A stretch of DNA of 64,000 nt from Rhyzopertha dominica (taxonomy: Eukaryota; Arthropoda; Insecta; Coleoptera; Bostrichidae): NCBI GenBank assembly GCA_025024175.1, contig QCXZ01000137.1:868001-932000 (forward strand), in the 5' to 3' direction. The notes under the pieces are model-generated. The model saw only the letters and a program-made list of their open reading frames with translations, did no database searches and was not told the DNA's origin. The position numbers and the translations under genes are program-made. This document shows positions 44,700 to 56,130 of this stretch, one piece after another. Every line of letters begins with the position of its first letter. Positions within the stretch are counted from its first letter, which is position 1.

Positions 44700-46440
44700 T
44701 TAATAATTGTAACCAGTCTGGGGACTGAAGCTTTGCTGCCTGCTTGGTGCCAAGTACTGTCGACTGGTGGCGCCTCCGAATCCTCCTCCAGTACGTCCGC
44801 CGAAGCTGGAGCCGCTTCCACCGAAAGAAGTACCTAAGAAAAAAACATATGTCGATTTTGTCAACTGTGCAGTACATACAAGATTACGTAATTTACACTG
44901 CTTCCGATGAAATCGAGTGTTTTCTATTGTTACGTGAGGTCTAAGCATTTTTAATTTTTTCCGGAGTACCTCATGGTTCGCAGTTGGGCCTTGATTGTTC
45001 CTTATTTTCGCACTTCNATTAAATGTTTGTATTGATAACTTAAAGGTAGGTACTTATCGCTGTTTTGAACGTAAATAACAACACTAGTTCCTGAGCTCTA
45101 AAATTGCTAGTTAAATTAAGCTCTTTAAAAGCAGTTTTAATTAATGAAGTATATATTGAAATAGGAACTAATTAGTAACAAAAAGACAGCTATCCACCTC
45201 CACATTAATGTAAACTACAAATGCCACGAAAACATTGAAAATTTTAAAGGCCAACTTACAAGTTTCGAGTAAAATTACGAACTTTAGGTCGTCTTTTGAT
45301 TTGAATAGATTAAATCACACTTTAATAGAAAAAAATGATATTCCATTAAATGTAGGAGGTCACAATTACGACTTTAAAGCATCAACGTGTGAGTTTTGAT
45401 GATTTGATTTTTCATGTGAAAGCCGTGAAAATTATTGCATAACCAATTTTAACATACCTGCTCCTCCGGAGTAACCCCCAGCACCTCCAGCGCCTCCTGA
45501 GTAACCTCCAGCACCTCCAGCGCCACCCGAGTATCCTCCACCACCTCCAGAGTAGCCACCCGCACCACCAGAGTACCCACCAGCACCAGAGTATCCTCCG
45601 GCGCCACCGGAGCGTGCAGCAGCCGCTTCTTCGGCCGCGTTTTGCTCCAGAGACTTCAGGATCGCCTCAGGAATGGGGGGAGGAGTCGGCAGGTGGTCTC
45701 CCGACGCTTGGAATCCGTTTTCGTCAGCGACGTAGTTGACCGTGTAGGTCTGACCGTCCGGTCCAGCGTAGCTGTAGCTTCCCTGGACGACGCTGGATTC
45801 CTGGTCGGAACCGGCGTTCTTCAGCTGTCCAGATTCCTGCTGGCTAATGCGGTTCTCCGTCTCGTATCTGAAAAAGATCGAATGTATTGGACGAAGGATG
45901 GAAGGGCTCGTTCTACGGACTCGAATCTGTAGGTTCCGTCTCCGTTGTTCTCGTTGTTGAACTTGAGGATGGCGATTGGGGGTGATGTCGGTCCGAAGGA
46001 TCCCCTTCCCGCTGCGCCCCCTCCAAAGCCACCAAAGGCACCACCAGCACCACCGGCACCACCAGCTGGAGCTCCGTAAGCCGGAGATGGCGCTGCGGGT
46101 GCTCCGCCGAATCCTGAAGGTTTTCCGAAACTAGAGGGTCCCGCGCCGAAACCTGAAGATTTTGCTCCAAACGAGGAGGCTCCACCGGCCTGCTGGAACG
46201 GGGTGGAGAGGAAGCTTCCGCTTCCACCAGCGCCAGCGGCTCCTGAGGGGGGGAGGTAGGTGTTTTCGAGGCGGGCTGCCGACGCCGCAGCGACGAAGAG
46301 GGCGATCACTAACTGAAAGAAGAGAACAGAAAATTATAGGCGAACTCGACAGCTTTGGTAGGTCCCGACGTTTCGAACCATCATCAGTACACTGGCTGCG
46401 AAACTGCCCCTTACAACCCCGTCCAACTCACCAGTCTCAT
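44700..46440 (-). CDS. Glycine-rich RR-1 type cuticular protein
   Basis: Four exons on the minus strand: 46432-46440 (only Met-Arg-Leu), 45921-46312, 45458-45867, 44700-44833, giving 314 residues. The signal peptide ([13 protein letters not shown]) is interrupted by intron 1 after codon 3, a classic cuticle-gene layout. A Gly/Ala/Phe-rich region precedes the Rebers-Riddiford chitin-binding domain at about 115-205 ([49 protein letters not shown]), of RR-1 form as in flexible cuticle. [13 protein letters not shown] repeats (about 215-270) and a Gly/Ser tail follow. The protein would be secreted by epidermis and bind chitin. The exon 2 donor must be GA|GTCCGT to preserve FEYETEN; this is a weak site. 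Resembles insect pupal cuticle proteins. Confidence 0.92.
45458..45605 (-). repeat. Tandem [15 protein letters not shown] repeats in the cuticle gene
   Basis: Imperfect repeats of an about 21-30-nt unit coding Gly-Gly-Tyr-Ser-Gly-Gly-Ala, at least seven units. Such Gly-rich arrays are common in cuticular proteins and expand or shrink by slippage. Confidence 0.8.
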
Positions 46441-46494
46441 GTTGCCTTCGACGGTGCGGTGCCGTGAATGATGGCACGAAGATGTTCCGCGATG

Positions 46495-46502
46495 CTTTTA
46501 TA
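46495..46502 (-). promoter_or_regulatory. TATA box of the cuticle protein gene
   Basis: TATAAAAG on the minus strand. An initiator-like CATCATTC lies about 33 nt downstream (TCATT at 46467-46471). The 5' UTR to the ATG at 46440 would be about 29 nt. A strong TATA box suits a stage-specific, highly expressed cuticle gene. Confidence 0.75.
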
Positions 46503-46689
46503 CCGGTCCGCGGGATGATACATTTATTTCGATTTCGGGAGCATTTCATAAGCGCCGTCAAGGTGATCGAGGTAAAATTGTCCGAAGAGGAGTGCGAGCG
46601 GCGAAAGGTCGACGATACACATTCGAACAACAATCGGAGATGTGCGATTGTTAAAAATGCGGAACTGCAATTAGACGGAGCGCATTAAG

Positions 46690-47080
46690 ATTTGTGGCGC
46701 AAGGTTGCTGATGGATGGGTGACGTAACGCGAGAGGTACGTACGCAGCTTGCTCCGATTTGAACCTCAAAGCATCAGATTTTGCGAAAATATCAATGACA
46801 GATGTATATGGGAAACGCAGATTCATGTTATTTATCATATAAATAATCCTGAGTGTCACAACAAACATATATTTTGTAGCATTTGTGCCCTTGGTGTAAA
46901 TCAAGTTTGCGCTAATAATCAAAAAGACCATATTCGGGAACAAGAAACCTATTTCCTGTCTCCCACAACAAGGTTTTGGTTTATGAGAGCTTGCAGTCTC
47001 AAAAACAACTGTATAATTTTACTGAAAGACACCATTCAGCAGGATAACAATTTGAAACATACAACATAAATATATTGGTT
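46690..47080. other. No gene seen
   Basis: AT-rich DNA between the cuticle gene promoter and a mariner-like element. Confidence 0.3.
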
Positions 47081-47084
47081 TTTA

Positions 47085-48459
47085 TACAGGGTATCCCAAT
47101 ATAAAAAAAAACACTGAACTCTATTATTTTTAAGTGACACGCTGATCAAGCTTTCCATTGATCTATAAGCTCTATGCCAAACAGATGAATAATGATGATA
47201 TTCTAAGTAAAAAATGTTATATGAACATATGCCTTTTTTCTTTTAGTTATAAGCATTTCCATTATTTATATTTATTTAATTTGCCTAAAACATTTTAAAT
47301 AAAAATCTAAATATACATTATAAAAACTGCTCAAAATAACCACCTTCCGCTAGAATATAAGCTTCACATCTTCGAACTAAAGATCGTGTTTTGCGCTGTA
47401 CAAAATTTGATGGCTTGCATTTATTATTCTTTGTATTAATTGCTCGCGATGGGTAATCTCCACCTGATGAACCAACTGCTTCATATGACCCTACAGATAA
47501 AAATCTAAGGGGTACAAATCAGGCGAGCGTGCCGGGCACGCTACTGGACCTCCATTATCAATCCAATGATTTGGAAAACTATTATTTAACCAGGTAGTTA
47601 CTTCTCTGCCTCTATGTGCGATCACATAAAGTCTATTATTCGTCTATTAGATCATAAAGCGTATGCTCCAAAAGTTGTCTGTACAACTCTTCATTTAAGC
47701 GATCATTTATGATAAAAATGCCACCCCAAACATTTACACTAAAACGTCGCTGAAATCGTCTGGGTCTAATGGCATGGGGATTTTGCAAAGACTATGCATG
47801 TTCATTATGGAAGTTTGTTATCCCATCCCTGGTGAAGCATGTTTCATCTGATCAAAGAACAAGTGCATTTTGCTGAAGAATCCATTGGCAAAATTCTAAT
47901 CGTCGCTGGTTATCTTCAGGATGTAGAGCTTGTACACTTTGATGATGATATGGATGTAAGACCTCTTTATAGTTAAGGTTCGCCACACAAAATTTTGTGA
48001 CAACTGTAATTGATTTGCTAGCCGGCGTGTACTAAGTGAAGGGTTCTCCAAAATAGCATTTACAACATTTTTTTTCATTTTGTATATTTATTTCATGGGG
48101 ACGAACATGTTTCGGTGCCGGATGACTCGTTTTCCTAAGTCCATATTCTCGTGCTGCAAGTCGAGTATTACTATTACTTAATCCATAGGTGTAAATAATG
48201 TCTGCAGAAAAACCTTTGTGATTTTGACAAAAAAATATGGATTTGCAAGCTAACTTAGGTAAATTCCTAAATAATGATTCAAAGGTAACTGGGGAATTTC
48301 CAATTGCATACAATTTTTAACATAAATAGGTAACGTAAATGCTTATAACTTCTAAATGAAAAGAAAAAGGACATGTGTTCATATAACATTTGTTTCTTAG
48401 AATATCATCATTATTCATGTGTTCAAGTTTGGCGTAGAGGTTATAGATCACCCTGTGTA
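47085..48459 (-). mobile_element. Mariner-like element, degenerate, with inverted ends
   Basis: The left end TACAGGGTATCCC follows TA at 47083-47084; the right end reads ATCACCCTGTGTA near 48447-48459. Longer inverted similarity includes GATATTCTAAG...ATGTTATATGAACA (about 47198-47230 against 48377-48410). On the minus strand the transposase reads NAILENPSLSTRRLANQLQL (helix-turn-helix, 47896-48078) and, near 47500-47640, NNSFPNHWIDNGGPVACPAR followed by SPDLYPLDF, the third catalytic region. Stops and frameshifts throughout. Distinct from family M by sequence. Confidence 0.75.
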
Positions 48460-48639
48460 AAGTTTATATAGTCCAATGTAAAATAATATAATTAAATTTC
48501 GACAAAACTTATTGTAAAGATTGTTAAGATCAAAAATACCCAGGTGCAAGTGCTAAATTGAAAGATAGACTTGAAGCGTTACCTTCAAGAAAAAAAATAG
48601 TGGCACTAAATATAGACGAAAACCATAACTTGGGAACTT

Positions 48640-49040
48640 TTTAATATTATTAAGAAAATCCAGAATTGAGTTGCACAGAAATTTTCACCTGGATTGTTTC
48701 GCCCATGGTTTACCAAATCCTTCCCATGCATGCAAAAACTTGAGGTCTAAGTTTACCCCTCATTCATCTACGTGCTCACGTGATGCAAGAAACATTCTAT
48801 GTAATCTAAACATTTGTTGCCTCGCTATCGGACTGCTATGCTGGTTTGGTGTTTTACATTTAATGCTGTAAGGCTGTATAATTCCATTCTGAATGAGTTT
48901 AAAACACTAAATATTAACAAATTTACTATATATAGTTTAAGTTGCCTCTTAAGCTTAAGTATAATAGCTTCTGCTAGAGTTTGCCTTTATTGCTTATGTA
49001 ATTATTCTATCTATCTGCTCTTGTTTGAATAATTACGTTT
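48640..49040 (+). mobile_element. LINE C-terminal fragment
   Basis: The plus strand reads LRSKFTPHSSTCSRDARN and then, after a frameshift, YRTAMLVWCFTFNAVRLYNSI. This resembles the C-terminal end of Jockey/CR1-type LINE proteins (PRxxxTRxxxxF...YNxLP). Only this end is recognisable. Confidence 0.45.
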
Positions 49041-49379
49041 CATCCCTACAATCTTAAGCTACATTAAGATTTTTTGAAGAAAACTAATAATTATGTGTTA
49101 TAAACAAAAGCGTAAAATGGCATTATTTTCTGTTTAGTTAGTTAGAAGTAAGGAAGCAAAAAAGCACAGGAGAAACTATTAAAAAATAGTTCCTCAGAAT
49201 AATAATAATTTTGAGCCACCTTTGGCTTCATTGTTTACATTTGCCACCAGTGATCTATGTAGGTGTAAAATTGGGCCGTATTTCGGTGTTAGAGATGGCC
49301 AGCTTATCTTGAACCACTGAACAGGGTGTATATGTAAAGGGGATGATTTATGGGGCGAGATTTTTATGGAAGTGACAAA

Positions 49380-49800
49380 AGAAATTTATGTAGTGTGATT
49401 ATCAGTGCACGGCGTTCACGTCGCCGGGAATTAAGGGCGCCGCGCCGCCGTTCAGATTCGGACGCGGATTTTTGTGTCAAACATCAAAATTAGCGCTCGC
49501 ACGCGGTTGGGCGGGAGGTGCAATCAAACCCCACGTGTGCACTTTCGTTTTACGCAAATTACCTTCATTTAGGCATTTCTTTCCAGCGCTAATGTGCACC
49601 TAATTCTGCGAGCTCACCTACGGACGGTCACGAACTCTTGCGAGGAGAGAAAAAGTAAACCTGCTGCATGCAACGAATTATGCAAAAGGCTGAGATTAAA
49701 TACCAGAAAAGTTGCATCCTCGACATGGTTTGGCGCACTAAGAGCAAAAAATTATCGATATGATCCTTTTCACTTTCGTTTGCTCATCTAGAACAGTACA
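49380..49800. other. GC-rich unique island, candidate regulatory element
   Basis: The strongest GC/CpG-rich block outside genes (GGGCGCCGCGCCGCCG, GCACGCGGTTGGGCGGG), with embedded transcription-factor-like words (CACGTG in CCCACGTGTG, AATTA words). A plus-strand open stretch (49594-49791) has no domain. No repeat match within the window. Confidence 0.35.
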
Positions 49801-50145
49801 GCGGCGTAGTTAAGACATACCTGGTGGTGCTGTGGGTCTGTAAATCCAGTTAAAATCGAATACTAACCTTCCTACTAATCAGGTTTTACTATTGCTTTGC
49901 CATTTGTTGCTATACTATTTAACCTTATTTCTTAACTGCTTCAGACGCTGTAATGGGGGCCTTCCATTTTTTTTGGATCAAATCAAGAAGTTATATATAC
50001 ATTATACACCAAATACAAAATGCACTAAAAAAGTTATGCGTATATTCTTCTGCCCAAAACTGAAAAGCTTGGTGCCATCGACCTACAATTATGTAACTAT
50101 ATTTACTGGATAGATTGTAGTATCTGATTGGCTGATAATATTTAT
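49801..50145. other. No gene seen
   Basis: AT-rich, no ORF with a recognisable domain. Confidence 0.3.
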
Positions 50146-50149
50146 TTAT

Positions 50150-51000
50150 TTATATACAGAAGCACAAACAGGACGAACCTAAAACAGTGCTTACAACTTA
50201 TTCATTAATGAAATTAACATAGTATAGGATAAATTGCACCGCAAAACAGAAACTATTAAAATGTAAAATTAATATCTATATTTTATTCCAAATTAATACC
50301 TAATTTATGATTATAACATGATATATCTACTTAATCAGACTTAACCCTGACTCCTATCAAACAAATAGGATGCAAACCACGCAAGAAGAGAATTACACAC
50401 ACCAATGTCTTCCAATTTATTAAGCATTATAAAACGATCAATTTTGTCAAACGCCTTGCTGGAATCGGTGCAAATGCTATCAACCTGTTGTTGATTGTCC
50501 ATTTGTTGTGTGTACACAAACAAGTTAGAAGCCACTGAGCGTCCACTCATGTGCTGAGAAGGACAAATCGGAAATTTTACGTGGAATAAGACATGATCGT
50601 ATATAATTGATTCCAAAATTTTAGCAAAAATGCACAGCTCTGACACTGGGCGGTAACTAGCAACAGAACTCTATTCCCTGATTTAAAGATAGGCGAAACC
50701 GCAGGAGTTTTCCAGGTTCTAGGAAGACACTTCTCTTAATGATTTATTGAAAATCATCTGAAGAGGAGTCAACAGATTATCCATGCATTCTTATGAAAAT
50801 GATTGGTGTCATATCAGAGCCTATTCCCTGTTTTTTAAGTCTTCTAATTGTTATTTTTGAGAACCAGCTCGGATAACAGCAGGATTTTCTAATATTTATC
50901 AAATAAACTATACAGTACATAATAAAGTTTCTGAAGTGACTCATTTGTGTCCAAGGTTTGAAACTCACTATACCAATTTATCCCGTACATGTTATTATTA
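50150..51000 (-). mobile_element. LINE reverse transcriptase fragment
   Basis: The minus strand at 50341-50646 reads VSELCIFAKILESIIYDHV, then CPSQHMSGRSVASNLFVYTQ and DSSKAFDKIDRFIMLNKLE, the N-terminal reverse-transcriptase blocks of insect LINEs (usual RPIS...KVFE, QHGFxxGRSTxTNL, DFxKAFDxVxHxxLxxKL). The fragment is cut shortly after this block. Upstream minus-strand sequence to about 51000 reads KKQGIGSDMTPIIFIRMHG, like the KSxGPDxIPxxxLK linker before the reverse transcriptase. Confidence 0.7.
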
Positions 51001-51259
51001 ATGGCATTATAGTCAGCAAACTTACAAGTTAAATGATGAACTATATGACTATATCTATTATGTATGAATCCATGACTTCATTTTCTAGAATAAATGTGTA
51101 CAGCACAAACATAAATTGATTCTGATCAAGTGAATTATTAATATTCGGAACGTAACCTCTATTACTATTACATCCAAGATCATTGTACCTTGATCTTCTG
51201 GATTTGAGAAAGTTTCGTCATTTGTACTTAAACAGATCCATAATATCATAAGGTCCTTC

Positions 51260-51880
51260 GAGGAAAATTATTCTTCAACCTTGTGGGTGCAAAACTCGAT
51301 GCATCGCAGGTTGGATCCAGAAATCAAAAAAGGTAATTTTGAAGAAAAAAGAATGAAGACTTCGTCAAGTTAGATCACAAGAGCGGGTAAGATTGTAGAT
51401 CCTCAAAAGGAAATAACAACGCTTGAACAAAGACGAATTTTACGCTTATTGAAAAAATTATGTAATTTTCTCTATATCCGTGGCAACCAAACCTCATAAA
51501 ATATGAAACCTGCTGGCTTTGAAAAAATGTTTTATCTATCCTCTGAATGTGGAAAGCTTTCTAAGCAGATTACAAGACTATCAAGCTGGGGACCTGCAAC
51601 AATATTTCTACCGTTGTAGTCGATCTTAAGTCAACTACAAAGAGAAGAAAAACATTAATGTCTCAGCATAAAAAAGCATTTCTTTCAGTAACGTAGCAGA
51701 ATGTTTACACAGTAAGGAAATAATAAAAAAAAAACGAATAGGGACACTATTAATAAATAAAATACACGAAAACCTTCTCAAGTGTTCGAAACAATTTATT
51801 TTGCATCTACAGCAATTAGCCTTACGCTTGCAGCGTTCGGCTACGCCGCTGTTAAATCCAAACATTGCAATTAATTAGGA
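51260..51880. other. No gene seen
   Basis: AT-rich with short ORFs only. Confidence 0.3.
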
Positions 51881-51884
51881 TTAC

Positions 51885-52165
51885 CACGTGCACTCGACCA
51901 CCTGCTCTGAATTAACATGTTCTCATTACTTAATAATCACCTCGTTCGGTTCGAATTGCACATTTCGCGGCGGACAGAAGAGATCATCGCCTGACATTTA
52001 ATGTTTAGGTACACAAAAGCGACGGCCTCTTCCTTGTTTACGTCAATAATTAAGTTCCACTTAAAAAAAGCAACAGCGATTCATATTCGTGTTCGTTTGG
52101 TCGAGCCGTTAATTTTGGCACTACCCTTTTAGGTGGTGTGCCGAATTCTACAGTTGCATTAGCTG
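51885..52165. other. GC-richer unique island
   Basis: Unique-looking, modestly GC-richer DNA with homeodomain-like words (CAATAATTAAGTTCC, GTTAATTTTGG). No ORF. Candidate regulatory DNA. Confidence 0.25.
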
Positions 52166-52289
52166 TGAGATAACGTACAATGTAACAGCGATTAACGGTA
52201 ATTTACTGTATTATGTGGGCTTAGAGATGTTCTTTTGCTGTTTATTGTTTTCTTTAGCGGTAATACCTAGTCATATGAGCCAGGTAACG

Positions 52290-52560
52290 ACATCCAGTTA
52301 GTATCATTAGATACCAGTATATTGTCTGCGTACACTGACCTAAGACGTTCTTGAGGCTGGACAAAATGGGTCCCAAAATCGATCCCTGTGGAGCTCCACA
52401 GTTACTCTATACTGTACTATTTGTGAGCCTCTTGTAAAAAGTAACAACACTGCACTTAGATGTAATCAAAGACAGACCATTACTACGACACCATTCCTTC
52501 ACATTATGCTCTGTTATGTAAGACTTCATCTTAGATAGAGTTCTAATATTATTAAATATT
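52290..52560 (-). mobile_element. LINE reverse transcriptase fragments in permuted order
   Basis: The minus strand reads HNVKEWCRSNGLSLITSKCS (about 52440-52520), which normally lies after the catalytic block, and only then CGAPQGSILGPIL (about 52375-52415) and VYADNILVSND (about 52320-52350), the catalytic region with Asp-Asp changed to Asp-Asn. The order is reversed relative to any normal reverse transcriptase, so two pieces are juxtaposed. Confidence 0.6.
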
Positions 52561-52689
52561 GTCACTAAAAACTTGATGTTTGAGGGAGATAATAATGCAA
52601 CAGTTTTTAAGGTAAATTAAAGCAAAAGCAAATGACTCAAATTCGATCTTTGAGGAACATCAGAAGTTACACGACAAGCCAAAAAGATG

Positions 52690-53840
52690 AGTTTTGACGT
52701 GGTTTCTTTATTTACGAAAGTCCGTGAAACGATAGACATCATCAAATCCAAGCTTAATAGCGATCCCCTAGGTGACACGATAGCTAGATTATCTGAACAT
52801 TGTTTCAAATCTACTTATTTCTTATGAAACAATAATTTTTATGAACAAAAATCAGGTTGTGCAATGGGTTCACCTCTAAGTCCTGTAGTAGCCAATTTGT
52901 TTCTGGAAAATTTTGAACAGGTAGCGATAAACAGTTTTCAGTTTAAGCCAAAATATTGGTATAGGTACGTAGATGACACTTTTGTTATTTGGCCCCAGGG
53001 TATAGATGAGTTGTGTAGGTTTCTAAATCATTTGAACAGTCAAAATCCTGACATAAAATTTACCATGGAATTAGAAAGCAATGGTAGTTTACCTTTCTTT
53101 GATGTCCAAATTTACAGAATAAACACTGAACAGTTAGGACACAAGATTTACAGAAAACCAACACACACAGACAGATATTTACATGCCACATCTCACCACC
53201 CTCCCTCTCAAAAGAATAGTCTTATAAGGACGTTATTTGTTAGAGCACAAAGGACATCAGACGAAAGTTCTTTACAAAAAAATAATACCATCTTAAATCT
53301 GCGCTAGTGAGAAATGGTTATGGCAATAAGAATATTTGGCCAGTTTTTAATAAAAGTGCTCATCCAAATCAAGTAAATTCTCAGCCAGGACAAAGTAGAT
53401 TGAAGATGAGTTTGCCTTATGTACAACGCCTTCCGGAAAAATTAAAGAGGATGCTTAGAAAACACGATATTTTAGTTGTTGATAGTACATATAATAATTT
53501 AGATAAAATTTTAAGTTCTACTAAAGATAAAGTACATTTAGAGAGTGAAGGTGCTTACAAAATTACATGTTCTTGCGGCAAGTGTTACATAAGTCAAACT
53601 AAAAGAAAAGTAGGTACGCGTTTGAAAGAACACATACGTGCTACTAGGCTGCAACAGATAGATAAATCTTCCGTAGCTGAACACTCATATTTGACTAAAC
53701 ACATGATTGACTTTGATAAAACGAAAATTTTACATAGAGAAAAATATTATCACAAACGCCTGATAAAAGAAGCTATAGAAATTTGTAGGAATACTAATAA
53801 TTTTAATAGGTTGACTGTCACTGACACGATACCGAAATAA
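52690..53840 (+). pseudogene. Penelope-like reverse transcriptase plus GIY-YIG endonuclease, frameshifted
   Basis: Reading from 52690: MSFDVVSLFTKV (motif A), a stop near 52825, then GCAMGSPLSPVVANLFLENF (motif B, from 52857), YWYRYVDDTFVIW (motif C, catalytic Asp pair at about 52973), DVQIYR and HHPPSQKNSLIRTLF. One base is lost in the A-run near 53280 relative to copy b, shifting into the second open stretch (53307-53840). That stretch has YKITCSCGKCYISQTKRKVG, LKEHIRATRLQQID, EHSYLTKHMIDFDK and ends at TAA. This is the GIY-YIG-type endonuclease with its upstream CxC motif. It shows the PLE identity, since only PLEs join this reverse transcriptase to GIY-YIG. Confidence 0.9.
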
Positions 53841-54305
53841 ACCAGGTTCATATTAGTAAATGAACATAAAATTAACGTAATCGGAGACCATCAAGTTTCA
53901 AGGTGAAAAAACAACAGAGGGGTTGTTAGCCTTTGCTTTTTTTGCAGCTTTCGGTGGAAATTATTTTTCGTTCAAAATCGGCATACTGATGTATTTTGAG
54001 CTCCAGATTCAAAAAATGCAGTCAGAAATGAGCTAAGACGTCCGGAAATTTATTTTTTCGCAAATTGTCTTTTAACACTAGGTCACTTTTCAGACGAACG
54101 GTTACAGCTAGAGACCAACTGACACCACTCCGAAATAAAGTAGGTCCACATTAGTAAATGAACATAAAATTAGCGTAATCGGAGACCATCAAGTTTCAAG
54201 GTGAAAAAAACAACAAAGGGGTGTTAGCCTTTGCTTTTTTGCAGTTTTCGGTGGAAATTATTTTTCGCTCAAAATCGGCATACTGATGTATTTTGAGCTC
54301 CAGAT
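53818..54305. repeat. Direct repeat of about 175 bp, period about 297 bp, inside PLE copy c
   Basis: 53835-54006 and 54131-54305 are about 90 percent alike by eye (shared words TTAGTAAATGAACATAAAAT, CGGAGACCATCAAGTTTCAA, CATACTGATGTATTTTGAGC). They are separated by about 125 bp of unrelated DNA. Absent from copy b at the homologous place, so it is an insertion or rearrangement specific to copy c. Confidence 0.8.
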
Positions 54306-54649
54306 TACATTACTTTTGGAAGGCTATTTTGTAGTTATCTTTTTCCAAGTAGTTCGTGTATATCAAATAGGTAGGTGGTTTCTTTTTCGTCGTTAAATTC
54401 TTTTTTATCAGGTTGGCACGTTGTGTCTATGACGTCTCGCTTCCTTGGTAATTTGTTTATTTACTTTCAAAATTTTGTTTGAACTTGTGTCAGGCAAATT
54501 TTGAGGTTCTTCGTCTTTAACAAAGATTACAGGTGTAATCGAAACGTCAGACTAATAACTTTTTGTCAGTGTTTTCAAGTGACAGCGATCTTTCCGAGAA
54601 AATATTATATATTATGGACGCTGAAGGCATTCATTCACCTCACTATAAG

Positions 54650-55835
54650 TAAGAATCAAACCACATAGATTTTTGGACAGATCCAATCGAACAATTGATC
54701 AGAGCTCAGCAGGTGCTAGATGAATGGACACAAAACACACTCAAACATTTTAGAAAAGTTACACGGTGCAGAAATAAGCCTGCTCCACCAAAAGCAGAAG
54801 ATTGACAGGGTTTACTGGGGATTACTGCACAAATCAAATCTTTAAAGCTTGAATTACATTCCTTGCAACATTACAATCGTTCTTAAATAACACCCGATAA
54901 CGAAAACGCAAGCCTTGCGATGAAAACTTTTGTGTGCGCACCGTTTCTTTTCCATTTAACTAAACGTCAACCTTCACCTACATCATGATACATCGCAAGA
55001 ATCTAGTTCAACGATAGATCGAATCGCAGCGGAGGTTTCGTCCTTTTGTACGTAGAACACATCTCGTCTACTGGCGCTTTAGATAGCGTTGATAATTAAA
55101 ATGATCAATTTTTCACCATCGTCGATAATTTATGTAGCGATGGCCTGCGGCATGAAGTATAAGCGGTGCCAGAACCAAAATATGTGCATCTGAAACTTGT
55201 AGATTGTCACGAGTTTATTTGCAACAGAAAAGGTAGTGTTACGTCCTTTCAAGCGTAAGTTTTGCTGGTTTATACTGGAATACCAGTGACTTTGTTTTGC
55301 CTTTACATTACAGTCGACAAGAAGGATATTAAGCATCATAACAAATGCTGGGTTTACAATTATGGAGCAGTTTGGACAAAACTAGGCATAAAAATCCTCA
55401 AAGTTAAAAGGACCATAAATGTAATGCTATTTGCGGGTGTTTGGTGTATTCTTTAGCTTAATTAAATTTAAATAAACCAAGAGCTTACATCATTACAGCT
55501 GTAGATCATGTGCTGATGTTCTCCGATTAAAATAATTATAGGAGCTTAGGTTAGTATAATTATGCTCTTGAGTGTCTTTTTATTATTCCGATAGCAAAAA
55601 AATATTAATTTATGTCTAAAAAGAGATCCGTAAAAAGTGTATTGCAGCTCAATATCTAAGGATTCTTCACACTATAATTGTGTACAGTACAAAAATATGT
55701 CCTTTGAATAAGGAACGTTCTACTAAGCCTCCATAATAATATTTTAATGGAACAGCATTCTTCTACCAGTGGCAACAAAGACGATATTTCTCTTATATTT
55801 TTCACGGACAATTTCCTTCGCATATCTCCACACGT
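54650..55835. other. No gene recognised
   Basis: Around 54660-54850 the plus strand reads FWTDPIEQLIRAQQVLDEWT and then KPAPPKAED in one frame, which looks like decayed coding sequence that I cannot name. The rest is AT-rich. Confidence 0.25.
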
Positions 55836-55839
55836 CCAC

Positions 55840-56130
55840 TCCTTTTTTCCAAATCAAGCCTTCCCATCTCCCCTCGGGCAATAATTAACTGACGACCTTT
55901 TCTTGTTCTAGTAATGACCTCCACCAATCCCGCCCTCCAGACATCTTGGAACCCCTCCGCGTTTTTGCCTATTCCCTTAGGGCTCTATTAGCAGCCGATA
56001 ATTGTAGGCCGAGATCGGTTATTAATTATCGATTACGTTACGGCGTTTCGAAACTGCCTTAATGCAAATAATTCGACGCTGACGTTATGGCCGGGCATTA
56101 ATCAACAGTTTGAAAACGCGATTTGGCGCT
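55840..56130. other. GC-richer unique island with POU/homeodomain-like sites
   Basis: Unique, CpG-containing DNA with an octamer-like ATGCAAATAATTC (56061-56073), ATTAATTATCGATTACG (about 56020-56036) and GGGCATTAATCAAC. No ORF. Arrangement resembles insect conserved noncoding enhancers. Confidence 0.35.

Larger units (their letters stand above)
52620..54650 (+). mobile_element. Penelope-like element copy c (best preserved)
   Basis: Plus-strand PLE with reverse transcriptase, linker, GIY-YIG endonuclease and a 3' UTR that ends near 54650. The UTR sequence from about 54310 (TTGGAAGGCTATTTTGTAG onwards) matches the inverse of 5398-5720 in copy b. A roughly 480-bp foreign segment with an internal direct repeat sits between endonuclease and UTR (about 53815-54305). 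The N-terminal part upstream of the reverse transcriptase finger region is missing. Confidence 0.9.

Noticed and set aside
46313..46431. Insertion in cuticle intron 1
   Set aside because: At 119 bp the intron is of ordinary size and shows no repeat ends.
45642..46467. Arg-rich open frames in the cuticle gene region
   Set aside because: They arise from the high GC and repetitive Gly codons of the real gene read in other frames.
52864..53840. Two long plus-strand open stretches as host genes
   Set aside because: YVDD reverse transcriptase plus GIY-YIG endonuclease and homology to two other copies in the window mark a Penelope-like element.
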